NCBI GenBank assembly: GCA_030148085.1
Contig: JASBUF010000016.1
Location: 1-38,667 of the forward strand
Reading direction: 5' to 3'
DNA length: 38,667 nt
Origin: Methylophaga sp.
GTDB taxonomy: Bacteria; Pseudomonadota; Gammaproteobacteria; Nitrosococcales; Methylophagaceae
Below the pieces are notes generated by a model. It had not been told where the DNA came from. It worked only from the letters and a program-made list of their open reading frames with translations, and made no database searches. Both the position numbers and the translations under genes were made by a program. Each line of letters starts with the position of its first letter. Within the stretch, counting starts at the first letter, position 1. Of the stretch, positions 7,094-15,325 are shown piece after piece.

Positions 7094-8818
7094 ATGGTTG
7101 CCAAGTTAAAAGTCAGGGTAGGGCAGTTTTCGGACAAGGGTGTTAAGGCAGAGAATCAGGATTCTCTCGGTTTTTCAGTACCCTCCAATTTGGTGACGTT
7201 GGAAACCAAAGGGGTAGCCTGTGCGCTGGCGGACGGCATCAGCAGCAGTGCAGCGGGTAAACAGGCCAGTCAGGCCTGTGTCACCGGCTTTATCAGCGAT
7301 TACTTCAGTACCCCCGACTCCTGGTCAGTGAAGCAGTCAGGCGGCAAAGTCCTCACTGCGATCAACACCTGGCTGCATGGCCAGAGTAATCAGTACAAAG
7401 ATGCTTCCCGTGGTCTGGCCAGCACCTTCAGCGCTATGGTCATCAAATCCACCACAGCACATTTATTCCATGTCGGTGATTCACGGATTTATTTGTACCG
7501 TGATGGTGAACTGGAGCAGCTTACCACCGATCACCGTATCCGCATTGATGACAATAAGGAATACCTCGGTCGAGCCTTTGGTGTCGATTACTGTCTGGAT
7601 ATCGATTACAAGTCGCTGAAGGCAGAAGAAGGGGATCGCTATCTCTTTACCACTGACGGTATCCACGATGTGCTCAGTCATAAGCAGTTGCGAGGCCTGC
7701 TGGGCGAAAGTTCTGACGACCTGGATGCGCTGGCCGAGAAAATCTGCCGTCAGGCTCTGGAGCAGAACAGCCCCGATAATGTCAGTTGTCAGATCCTGCA
7801 GGTTGAGCAACTGCCATCTCAGGATGCCAATGAAGTCTTTGCACAGCTTACCGCCTTGCCGTTCCCGCCGGAGCTGTATGAAGGTGTGATCCTCGATGGT
7901 TACCGTATTACCCGGGAATTACATGCCAGTTCGACCAGCCAGCTGTATCTGGCGGTAGATACCGAAACCGGTGACAAGGTGGTACTGAAAACACCTTCCG
8001 TGAATTTTGAAGATGATCCGGCCTATCTGGAGCGCTTCCAGTTAGAAGAGTGGATTGGGCGCCGCGTAGTCAGTCCGCATGTGGTGCAGACGGTGGAGCA
8101 GAAGCGGCCACGACGTTTTCTCTACTACGTACTGGAATATGTCGACGGAAAAACGCTGGAACAAATGCTCGATGATGTCGGTACGCTGGATTTAAAAACC
8201 GTGCGTGAGTTGGTGCCGCAGATTGTAGCGGGACTTCGTGCTTTTCATCGGCTGGACATGCTGCATCAGGATTTGAAGCCGGGCAATATCATGATCACCC
8301 ATGATGGTGTACTCAAAATCATCGACTTCGGATCGACCAAGATTGCTGGTATTGCCGATATATCCACCCCGGTAGAGCGGCGTGAACTATTGGGCACTAA
8401 GCATTACACGGCCCCTGAGTATTTGCTGGGCAAGCATGGAACGTCGCAGTCCGATCAATTTGCCTTAGGCTGTATCGTCTATCAAATGCTGACAGGGAAG
8501 CTACCTTATGGTGAAAAGCTGGCCAGTGTCAGAGACCAACGGGGTATCAATCGACTAAGTTATCGCCCCATCAGCGAGATCATCACGGATATTCCGCACT
8601 GGGTGGATAAAGCCATTCGTAAAGCAGTCCAGCTGACGCCGGAGTCACGTTACGAGGCGATGTCTGAGTTTGAGTCGGATCTGGTTAAACCCAATCCGGA
8701 CTATCTGCGTGAAGAGCAGTTACCGCTGTTACAACGAAACCCGGTTGGTTTCTGGCGTTCGCTGTCGATGCTGCTGGCCATCACTAATCTGGCTTTGATT
8801 TATCTGCTGACAAAATAA
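7094..8818 (+). CDS. Fused PP2C-type protein phosphatase and Ser/Thr protein kinase
   Basis: This 574-residue protein joins two opposing activities. Residues about 5-240 form a PP2C phosphatase with metal-binding acidic motifs ENQD (20-23), ADGIS (46-50), GDSRIYLYRDG, TTDGIHD and DNVS. Residues about 260-535 form a Hanks-type kinase with ATP-site Lys299 (VVLKTP), catalytic loop HQDLKPGN (Asp393), DFG (411-413) and APE (440-442). A single hydrophobic segment (about 553-572) ends the protein, so it is tail-anchored with both domains in the cytoplasm. The glycine-rich loop is replaced by HASSTSQLYLAV, without the usual glycines. The start at 7094 is chosen over 7028 because AGGGG precedes it and the PP2C fold begins right after it. 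Such fusions recur beside nitrate assimilation genes in proteobacteria; the substrate is unknown to me. Confidence 0.88.
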   Translation: MVAKLKVRVGQFSDKGVKAENQDSLGFSVPSNLVTLETKGVACALADGISSSAAGKQASQACVTGFISDYFSTPDSWSVKQSGGKVLTAINTWLHGQSNQYKDASRGLASTFSAMVIKSTTAHLFHVGDSRIYLYRDGELEQLTTDHRIRIDDNKEYLGRAFGVDYCLDIDYKSLKAEEGDRYLFTTDGIHDVLSHKQLRGLLGESSDDLDALAEKICRQALEQNSPDNVSCQILQVEQLPSQDANEVFAQLTALPFPPELYEGVILDGYRITRELHASSTSQLYLAVDTETGDKVVLKTPSVNFEDDPAYLERFQLEEWIGRRVVSPHVVQTVEQKRPRRFLYYVLEYVDGKTLEQMLDDVGTLDLKTVRELVPQIVAGLRAFHRLDMLHQDLKPGNIMITHDGVLKIIDFGSTKIAGIADISTPVERRELLGTKHYTAPEYLLGKHGTSQSDQFALGCIVYQMLTGKLPYGEKLASVRDQRGINRLSYRPISEIITDIPHWVDKAIRKAVQLTPESRYEAMSEFESDLVKPNPDYLREEQLPLLQRNPVGFWRSLSMLLAITNLALIYLLTK

Positions 8819-8830
8819 CGGCAAGCGGTT

Positions 8831-9265
8831 ATGCACCTGACAACTTATTCTGATTATTCCATGCGGGTACTGATGTATCTGGGCCTGCAGCAGGACAAGC
8901 TTGTCACTATTGCTCAGGTAGCCGAGCACTACACGATTTCAGAAAATCATCTGACTAAAGTGGTGCATTTTCTTGGGCAGCAGGGCTACATCGAGACGGT
9001 CAGAGGTAAGGGCGGCGGGCTGCGGCTGAAACGGGAGCCGGCAGCGATTAACCTCGGCCAGGTGCTACGCCTGACAGAAGGCGATGAAGGCCTGCTGCCA
9101 TGTGTGAACGGCGTCAGTGACTGTTGTATCTTGCCTGCCTGCAGGCTGGTCTCCATATTACGTGAGTCGCAAGCGGCACTCTATCAGGTGCTTGGCAAAT
9201 ACACTCTGGCTGACTTACTTAACAACAATGCCCCTTTAAATAAGCTTCTTGCGACGGATTCATGA
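8831..9265 (+). CDS. nsrR: Rrf2-family regulator, NsrR-like (nitric oxide / nitrite sensor)
   Basis: This 144-residue protein has an N-terminal winged helix-turn-helix (about residues 10-65, ending VRGKGGGLRL) and an iron-sulfur cysteine cluster, Cys91, Cys98/Cys99 and Cys104. The pattern LPC...CCILPACRL and the closing segment YTLADLL...PLNKLL are the NsrR signature seen in E. coli. NsrR represses nitric oxide detoxification genes until NO disassembles its Fe-S cluster. An extra Cys next to the second ligand is a small oddity. The gene starts 12 bases after the phosphatase/kinase gene, so it is probably in the same transcript as the nitrate transporter. Its last six bases overlap the convergent CHAD gene. 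Confidence 0.88.
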   Translation: MHLTTYSDYSMRVLMYLGLQQDKLVTIAQVAEHYTISENHLTKVVHFLGQQGYIETVRGKGGGLRLKREPAAINLGQVLRLTEGDEGLLPCVNGVSDCCILPACRLVSILRESQAALYQVLGKYTLADLLNNNAPLNKLLATDS

Positions 9266-10075
9266 CCAGGGTTTGCTAAGCCTCAGCAAACGGCCGAGTT
9301 CGTCAGCCATTTCTTTTCTCATTTGTTCAGACTGAACCGGCACGGTTACATCGAGTTGTGACGTCGGGCAGTTGGCTAACAAACTTTGCTGCACATTGGC
9401 ATCATGCAGTGCGCCAAGCCGATCCTGTAGCTGTCGTAGTGACTCTAGAAAACGGGAGCGGCTTTGTGTTTTCAGTGTTGGTTCGACAAATTCACAGGCG
9501 TACCGTAATTGTTTGCACTGTATCCGTAAGCGGTGCAAAGCTACGTCATCCAAACTGTTTAGTTGTCCATGTGCCTGTTTGATTTTTTGATAGATGGGCT
9601 CCAGTTGCCCGTAAGCAAACTGGTTCAAGCTTAGATTGCGTTTACGGCAGCGTTGCTTTGTCCAGCCGGGCTGCTTGAGTTGCTTGTTCAGTTTCCGCCA
9701 CTGAGAGAAAGGGGGACTGTGCAGTTTGTTTCTGAGTGCTTTATAAGTTCTGCTGCGCTGTTTTTGCAGATGTTTTTGTGTTGCTTGCTCCGTGGATGGC
9801 TGCGCAGCAAGGGATTGTAGAAATACATCCAGATCACGGGCCTTATCAAGCTGCTTGGAGGCATAACGCAAACGCTTTTGCCAGCGCCGTCGATAACGGG
9901 GTTTCAGTATTGGTTTTGCCAGCTTGAGGGCGGTGCGCAGTTTACGAAGGCAGATGCGCAGTTGATGGACATTTTCTGGATCACGGCTTTTACGTAAAGC
10001 ATTTTGCCAGCGTTGTGCCTGTCTCAGCTCGTTTAGCAGGAACTGTTGCAAGCTGATGCAGGCAGCGGTGTTCAT
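9260..10075 (-). CDS. CHAD-domain protein
   Basis: This 271-residue, very basic, all-helical protein carries one CHAD domain across most of its length. The conserved histidine and basic helices are visible in VHQLRICLRKLRTALKLAK (residues about 36-54) and the second-half repeat LHRLRIQCKQLRYACEF. CHAD domains bind inorganic polyphosphate and often accompany polyphosphate or histidine-phosphate enzymes. There is no CYTH (triphosphatase) domain attached. The start codon overlaps the stop of the SixA-type gene (TAATG), indicating translational coupling, and the 3' end overlaps convergent nsrR by six bases. Confidence 0.85.
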   Translation of the reverse strand: MNTAACISLQQFLLNELRQAQRWQNALRKSRDPENVHQLRICLRKLRTALKLAKPILKPRYRRRWQKRLRYASKQLDKARDLDVFLQSLAAQPSTEQATQKHLQKQRSRTYKALRNKLHSPPFSQWRKLNKQLKQPGWTKQRCRKRNLSLNQFAYGQLEPIYQKIKQAHGQLNSLDDVALHRLRIQCKQLRYACEFVEPTLKTQSRSRFLESLRQLQDRLGALHDANVQQSLLANCPTSQLDVTVPVQSEQMRKEMADELGRLLRLSKPWS

Positions 10076-10596
10076 TATTCGTCGTTTAGCAGCTTTCCGT
10101 GCAGTCTTAAGGCCAGGCTACAGCTATGCGCATTGAGATCGGCCCAGTTGCCACTGAATTCAAGCATGACGAGTGTGGCCGGCAGCATGCGTTTGCCGCT
10201 CGGCTGGTCACTGTCAAACACCGCTGTCGCGAGATAGTCGACTAAATCCTCCAGCGAAGGATTGTGGGCAACGATAAGGACACGCTTGAAGCGATTATTA
10301 ATGCGGTGTAACTGGGACAGAAATGTGCCGACATCGGCCATGTATAAGACATCACTGAATTGCACCTGATCGGTATCGATGGCCAGTTGTTCACATACCA
10401 GATCGCAGGTTTGTGCCGCCCGTTTGGCAGTCGAAGAGAAGATGAGTTGGGGCAATAACCTGAGTTCGAGCAGTTTCTGACCTAAACTGACGGCATGCTC
10501 ACAGCCGCCGGGGGTCAGCTTCCTGCTAAAGTCACCACCGAGCGTACCCGCTTCAGCCTTGGCATGACGTAGCAACATGATTTGTTTTTTTCTCAT
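10075..10596 (-). CDS. sixA: SixA-type phosphohistidine phosphatase
   Basis: A histidine-phosphatase-superfamily protein of 173 residues. The catalytic motif is LLRHAKAEAG near the N-terminus, with the partner basic residues in SSTAKRAAQT and the second catalytic His in IVAHNPSLEDLVDYL. The short, compact form matches SixA, which dephosphorylates phosphohistidine on ArcB-type sensors or phosphotransferase system proteins. I chose the ATG at 10596 because the motif then starts five residues in, as in SixA; the longer version from 10653 is possible and neither has a clear ribosome site. It is coupled to the downstream CHAD gene through a one-base stop/start overlap. Confidence 0.8.
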   Translation of the reverse strand: MRKKQIMLLRHAKAEAGTLGGDFSRKLTPGGCEHAVSLGQKLLELRLLPQLIFSSTAKRAAQTCDLVCEQLAIDTDQVQFSDVLYMADVGTFLSQLHRINNRFKRVLIVAHNPSLEDLVDYLATAVFDSDQPSGKRMLPATLVMLEFSGNWADLNAHSCSLALRLHGKLLNDE

Positions 10597-10794
10597 GACA
10601 GTGTCGGTATTCCATAGATATAGGTCGGGTAGTGCAAAACGAGGCAGGTTCATTTTTAAGCATAGTCCCAGAACGCAGGGCGTGCAAACCTCAATGCGAT
10701 GTCTGAGTCGACACTATTGGTCATTTTTTGAGCAAGTCCCAGAATCTCTGTTCGGAGAAGTATTTAGCGAGTTGTTGGCCTGATACTCACACAG

Positions 10795-10817
10795 TTATCC
10801 ACAGAATATGTGGGTAA
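10795..10817. promoter_or_regulatory. Pair of inverted DnaA-box sequences
   Basis: TTATCCACA (10795-10803) is a perfect DnaA box. TGTGGGTAA (10809-10817) is the opposite orientation with one mismatch (TTACCCACA). They lie in the gap between sixA and the GGDEF-like gene. No AT-rich unwinding region or replication gene is nearby, so this is not oriC. Confidence 0.4.
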
Positions 10818-10820
10818 CAT

Positions 10821-11348
10821 TTATTTCAACACCCGGCTGTGTAAGCGGGTTTTCGAGCAGTTACCACCACTTTCTTTGGCTTGCTCGATATGGTGTTGGG
10901 CGGTCGCCAGCATATCCAAAAGGCCATAGCAGTCATTTTCTACCGGACTGTAGGTGGTGTGACCAATACTGACGGTGGCATAGCGGCCGGTGGGTGAATG
11001 CGGGTGGAAGATCTGCAGGCTGTGCACAGCCTTGTGCAGCTTGCTGGCCAGTTGCGTAGTCTGGCGGAAGTTCATGTGCGAACTGATGGCCATAATTTGC
11101 TTGCGGTTAAAGCGGGCGATGAAGTCGGATTCACGCTGGAACTGATTACCAATGGTTTCAAGAATCAGCTCAAAGCAGGCAGATTTGTTTTCCATCAACG
11201 AAAACTTGTCCACATCGATGATAAACATCGACACGGAGGTATCTTCATTGATCGCACCACGCCAGTGCTTGATCAGTTGCTCCAGTAAGGTGGTCTGATC
11301 AATGAGAATGTCATCGGGACAGGTCAGTTGTCGTGTTTTGTTATCCAT
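10821..11348 (-). CDS. Degenerate GGDEF-domain protein
   Basis: This 175-residue protein is a single GGDEF-fold domain. The first metal-site strand is present (MFIIDVDKF, residues 41-49) and so is the second-half signature TVSIGHTTY and the final helix DMLATAQHHIEQAKESGGN. The catalytic GGDEF motif itself is replaced by NRKQI (81-85, in ARFNRKQIMAI), so diguanylate cyclase activity is not expected. Such proteins can bind GTP or partners, or be regulatory remnants. It is too short to carry another domain. It lies 72 bases after galU on the same strand and could be the last gene of that transcript. The start has no convincing ribosome site. Confidence 0.75.
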   Translation of the reverse strand: MDNKTRQLTCPDDILIDQTTLLEQLIKHWRGAINEDTSVSMFIIDVDKFSLMENKSACFELILETIGNQFQRESDFIARFNRKQIMAISSHMNFRQTTQLASKLHKAVHSLQIFHPHSPTGRYATVSIGHTTYSPVENDCYGLLDMLATAQHHIEQAKESGGNCSKTRLHSRVLK

Positions 11349-11420
11349 AAAAGCCGATACTTGAAAATTCGATTGCCGCTGAGCTGATCATAACAAGGAA
11401 CAACCCAGCTGGAAAAAGAC

Positions 11421-12275
11421 TCAGGCTTTTTTATGATCACGCTGATAGTAGAAATTGGTCGCTTCTACAAAGCCGTCAATACTGCCGCAGTCAAAGCGCT
11501 TGCCTTTGAATTTGAGCGCCAGGACTCGTTTTTCCTTGGCCATGGTACGAATGGCATCAGTGATTTGCACTTCGCCATTGGCGCCGGGCGGTGTGGTGCG
11601 AATGTAATCAAAAATATCGGGGGTCAGCACGTAGCGACCAATAATGCCGAGATTACTGGGGGCGTCCTTAGGCTTCGGTTTTTCTACCATATCATCTATT
11701 TCATAGACACCGTCTTCAATTTCATGACCAGAAATTACACCGTAGCTGCTGATATTGTCACCCGGTACTTCTTCAATAGCGATAACGCTGCAATTAAAAC
11801 GTTCATAGAGTTTAACCAGTTGCCCCAGTGCGCGTTGCTCATCAATGGCCTCAGGACGGGCACAGAGATCGTCAGCCAGAATAACGCCGAAGGGTTCATC
11901 ACCAATGATTGGTTCACCGGTCAGAATCGCATGGCCAAGGCCGAGCATGGCGCGTTGACGAATAAAGATAAAGTCACAGTTTTCCATGACCTCACGAATG
12001 TCTTCTAGAAATTTTTCTTTACTGGTACCGCGGATTTGGTGTTCCAGTTCATAGCTGGTATCAAAGTGGTCGGCAATGGCGCGTTTACCTCGACCGGTGA
12101 TAAAGCCGACTTCACTGACCCCGGCTTCGATGGCTTCTTCGACCCCGTATTGGATCAGGGGCTTGTTCACTATCGGCAGCATTTCCTTAGGCATGGCCTT
12201 GGTGGCAGGCAGGAAGCGGGTGCCATACCCGGCAACCGGGAATAAGCACTTACGAATCGGTTTAACGTTACTCAT
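11421..12275 (-). CDS. galU: UTP-glucose-1-phosphate uridylyltransferase
   Basis: A 284-residue cytoplasmic enzyme making UDP-glucose from UTP and glucose-1-phosphate. The nucleotide-binding signature GYGTRFLPATKAMPKEMLP is at residues about 17-35, and ADDLCA, VEKPKP and FDCGSIDGFVEA complete the family pattern. Length is normal. AAGGA precedes the ATG. It lies 58 bases after the GH13 phosphorylase gene on the same strand, so it is well placed to recycle the glucose-1-phosphate produced by that enzyme into the glucosyl donor used by the synthase two genes upstream. Confidence 0.95.
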   Translation of the reverse strand: MSNVKPIRKCLFPVAGYGTRFLPATKAMPKEMLPIVNKPLIQYGVEEAIEAGVSEVGFITGRGKRAIADHFDTSYELEHQIRGTSKEKFLEDIREVMENCDFIFIRQRAMLGLGHAILTGEPIIGDEPFGVILADDLCARPEAIDEQRALGQLVKLYERFNCSVIAIEEVPGDNISSYGVISGHEIEDGVYEIDDMVEKPKPKDAPSNLGIIGRYVLTPDIFDYIRTTPPGANGEVQITDAIRTMAKEKRVLALKFKGKRFDCGSIDGFVEATNFYYQRDHKKA

Positions 12276-12333
12276 ACAACTTTCCTTTTTTGCGAAACGG
12301 TATCAGCGTTTTATGAATATAACATGACAGTCA

Positions 12334-14088
12334 TCAGCCATTGGTAATCCACAAAACCTGATAGGGTGCCACAGTAAACATCTCAGCCGTATCATCAAAA
12401 ATATGGCCGCTGATTAAGTCCCACCAGCGGTCGGTGATGATCAGGTTGAGTTCAGCGATCCGAAGATCCTGTGGCGTGTCACTGATGTTAAAAATACAGA
12501 ATATGCTTTGGCGGCGGTCCATACTCTGCCGCCAGAAGCCAAACAGTTTCTCCCCCATATGCAGGGTGAACTGGGTGGCATTAGGGTGGAACGCCTTTTG
12601 ATGTTGGCGTAGATGTACCAGTTTCTTGAGCAGTGTCGAGACACGACTATGCTGACTGTTAGGATCGGCCAGCGCTGTCTGTAGAGCTTCATAATCCCAC
12701 TCGTGGCGGTTAATGCCACGATTCTGGCCGGTACGTTCCAGTTTGTCGTTGTCGTTGCTGGTGGCGAGCAGGCTGTGAATATAAATACCCGGAATGCCTT
12801 CCAGTGCCAGCATGATGGCGTGGGCACAGATAAAGCGATCCACGTTATAGTCATCTTTGCCTTTGGTCGTGCCCTGCAGGGCATCAAACAACGCGATATT
12901 GATTTCGTAGGGTTTCTTCACGCCGTTATCGCCGGTACGCCAGGATATCTGACCTCCGAATTGCTGCATGGTACTGATTAGCGAAGCGATCTCACCTTCC
13001 GATAATAAACCTTCCGCCGGACGCAGGCCGATACCGTCATGCGAGGCAATAAAATTGAAGTAGGCGGTTCCGTTCTGCGCAGGCGGCATACTCATTAGCC
13101 ATTGCTTCAGGTAAAAGCAGTTACCGGTAACCAGCGTGTTGACCAACAGGGGGGGCAACGAGAAGTTATAAATGCAGTGCGCCTCATTGGCGTTACCGAA
13201 GTAACTGAGGTTTTCACGGTTGGGAATATTGGTTTCAGTAATCAGAATCGCATCGGGCTGGGCATGCTGGATAAGGCTGCGCATCAGCCGAACCACTTCA
13301 TGCGTTTCCGGTAGGTTCAGACAGTTGGTGCCTGGCTTTTTCCACAGGAACGCTACCGCATCGAGGCGGAAGATGCGTATTCCCTTGTCCAGATAAAAAC
13401 GGATGATATTGATGAACTCTTTCAAGACCTCTGGGTTACGGAAATCGAAGTCCACCTGTGTGTGGCTGAAGGTACACCAGACATGTTTCACACCATCCGC
13501 TGTTTCTGTTTCTCTTAACAGTGGACTTGTGCGTGGCCTGACGACTTGACTGATCGGTGTATTGGGCGGCGTGGTGTAGAAATAGTCGTGGCCTTTGCCT
13601 TCGCCTTTGATGAAGTTCTGAAACCACTCTCCAGCACTAGAGCCGTGATTAATCACCAGGTCAGCCATGAGTCGGTAGTCTGACGCTATGCCTTCTATGG
13701 CCTGCCAGTTGCCCAGCGGTGGATTGACTTCATAGTAGTCCATCACTGCGAAGCCATCATCAGAACAATAGGGGAAGAAGGGCAGAATATGCACACCGTT
13801 GATAAAGCCTTTGACTTCATCATTCAGAAAGCGATGCAGGGTATTGAGTGGCGCCTCCCCATCACGCTTGATGCTGTTGCCATAGGTAATCAGCACCATA
13901 TCGCGCTGGTCCCAGTTATTCTGATGCGGCACAACGTCATAAAACTGCTCGCGCAGCCGCATGATGTCGATGATTTCGTCGCTGAGTTCTGGCAGCGATA
14001 AGTCCGGTTGTGTCTCCTGATAAATGGCCTGGAGATGATACAAAACGGTTTCATGCAGCAGTTGCAGCTGTTCAGGTCTTGGCGTCAT
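12334..14088 (-). CDS. GH13_18 glycoside phosphorylase, likely glucosylglycerate phosphorylase
   Basis: A 584-residue alpha-amylase-superfamily enzyme of the sucrose phosphorylase group. Catalytic residues are visible: nucleophile Asp243 in [12 protein letters not shown], acid/base Glu285 in [10 protein letters not shown], and the stabilising Asp351 in ASHDGIG. Subfamily GH13_18 includes sucrose, sucrose-6-phosphate and glucosylglycerate phosphorylases. The neighbouring glucosyl-3-phosphoglycerate synthase and phosphatase make glucosylglycerate the likely substrate, yielding glucose-1-phosphate and glycerate; substrate choice is inference. The start is set at 14088 (GAGGA ten bases upstream) because the longer open frame to 14259 would overlap the upstream gene by 158 bases. 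Thirteen bases separate the two genes. Confidence 0.8.
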   Translation of the reverse strand: MTPRPEQLQLLHETVLYHLQAIYQETQPDLSLPELSDEIIDIMRLREQFYDVVPHQNNWDQRDMVLITYGNSIKRDGEAPLNTLHRFLNDEVKGFINGVHILPFFPYCSDDGFAVMDYYEVNPPLGNWQAIEGIASDYRLMADLVINHGSSAGEWFQNFIKGEGKGHDYFYTTPPNTPISQVVRPRTSPLLRETETADGVKHVWCTFSHTQVDFDFRNPEVLKEFINIIRFYLDKGIRIFRLDAVAFLWKKPGTNCLNLPETHEVVRLMRSLIQHAQPDAILITETNIPNRENLSYFGNANEAHCIYNFSLPPLLVNTLVTGNCFYLKQWLMSMPPAQNGTAYFNFIASHDGIGLRPAEGLLSEGEIASLISTMQQFGGQISWRTGDNGVKKPYEINIALFDALQGTTKGKDDYNVDRFICAHAIMLALEGIPGIYIHSLLATSNDNDKLERTGQNRGINRHEWDYEALQTALADPNSQHSRVSTLLKKLVHLRQHQKAFHPNATQFTLHMGEKLFGFWRQSMDRRQSIFCIFNISDTPQDLRIAELNLIITDRWWDLISGHIFDDTAEMFTVAPYQVLWITNG

Positions 14089-14101
14089 GGATGGTGTGTC
14101 C

Positions 14102-15325
14102 TCAGGCAGAAAATTCCTGGTAATCGGCTTCAACGGCGTCGTAGAGTCGCTCAAAAATATCCGGTAAAGCGCTCTGTACCCGGCTCCAGCTCGGGGTGAA
14201 TGGGGTTTCCATCGGGTTTTCGAGGAACATTTGTCCCGCGTCCATAATGTTTTTGGCAAACATTTCGACCGACTCTTCTTCCTGATGGATATCGAACTGC
14301 AGGCCGTTCATTGCCGCGTCATTACGATAGGTTTCAACGAAATCAAGCGCGATGCGGTAGTAGGTGGCTTTCAATGTGCGGAAGGCTTCTGGCGAGAACA
14401 CCACGCCTTTGGTGGCGAGTTTACGGAATAGCGACTTGGCAATGTCGATGGACATTTTTGACAGGCCGCGCTGCTGATCATCCAACGACAGCTCCTGATG
14501 CTTATGGTCATAGACATCGGCAACATCGACCTGACATAGGCGATTATTGGCGTAGTTACGGTGCATTTCCGAGAGCACACCGATTTCCAGGCCCCAATCA
14601 CTGGGGATGCGGATATCAGTCAATACATCGCGACGGAAGGAAAACTCACCGGCCAGCGGGTAGCGGTAGCTGTCCATGTATTCAAGGTAAGGATGGTGAC
14701 CGACCACCGATTTGAGCGAGCGAATCAGCGGGGTGACCAATAGGCGATTAACGCGACCATTGAGCTTGCCATTGGCGACCCTCGCGTAATAGCCCTTGCA
14801 GAACTCGTAGTTGAACATCGGGTTGGCGACCGGATAAATCAGTCGTGCCAGCAGTTCACTGCTGTAGGTCACAATGTCACAGTCGTGCAGGGCGATCGAT
14901 TCTGCCTTGCCGGAAGCCAGAATATAGCCCATGCAGTACCAGACATTGCGGCCCTTACCCAGCTCTTTCGGGGCCAGGCCCAAATCCTGTAATTCGGCAT
15001 CAATCGCTTTCAGGCGTGGGCCGTCATTCCACAGAATACGGTGGTGTTGCGGCAGTTCGGAAAAGAACTCAATGGCATGGCGGTACTGGCTTTCATCGGC
15101 TCTATCCAAGCCGATCACAATTTCAGACAGATACGGTACGGTTTTCAGGTGCTGGACGATGTTAGGCAGCGCTTCGCCTTCGAGTTCGCTGAACAGGGAA
15201 GGGAGCAAGAGGCCCATCGGCCGTTGTTTGCTGAATTGCAGCAGATCGCTTTCCAGATCGGCCAAGTGGCGGTGAGTCAGGTTATGTAAGGTTGTGATGA
15301 TCCCATTCTGGTAAAAATCAGCCAT
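14102..15325 (-). CDS. gpgS: Glucosyl-3-phosphoglycerate synthase
   Basis: A 407-residue GT-A fold glycosyltransferase that transfers glucose from an NDP-glucose to D-3-phosphoglycerate. The metal-binding DxD motif is in ALHDCDIV (Asp148-Cys-Asp150). The opening [16 protein letters not shown], the VIGLDRAD strand and the [13 protein letters not shown] stretch are typical of the GpgS group rather than mannosyl-type MpgS. The start at 15325 has GAGG five to six bases upstream, and overlaps the stop of the kinase-phosphatase gene by eight bases, so translation is coupled; a longer frame to 15370 is unlikely. Its product would be dephosphorylated by the HAD domain encoded just upstream. Confidence 0.88.
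   Translation of the reverse strand: MADFYQNGIITTLHNLTHRHLADLESDLLQFSKQRPMGLLLPSLFSELEGEALPNIVQHLKTVPYLSEIVIGLDRADESQYRHAIEFFSELPQHHRILWNDGPRLKAIDAELQDLGLAPKELGKGRNVWYCMGYILASGKAESIALHDCDIVTYSSELLARLIYPVANPMFNYEFCKGYYARVANGKLNGRVNRLLVTPLIRSLKSVVGHHPYLEYMDSYRYPLAGEFSFRRDVLTDIRIPSDWGLEIGVLSEMHRNYANNRLCQVDVADVYDHKHQELSLDDQQRGLSKMSIDIAKSLFRKLATKGVVFSPEAFRTLKATYYRIALDFVETYRNDAAMNGLQFDIHQEEESVEMFAKNIMDAGQMFLENPMETPFTPSWSRVQSALPDIFERLYDAVEADYQEFSA

Noticed and set aside
10795..10817. Replication origin
   Set aside because: Only two DnaA boxes, no AT-rich repeats and no dnaA, gidA or parAB genes nearby.
12334..14259. Longer version of the GH13 phosphorylase starting at 14259
   Set aside because: It would overlap gpgS by 158 bases; the first 57 residues look like a shadow of that gene, and ATG 14088 has a ribosome site and fits the family start.
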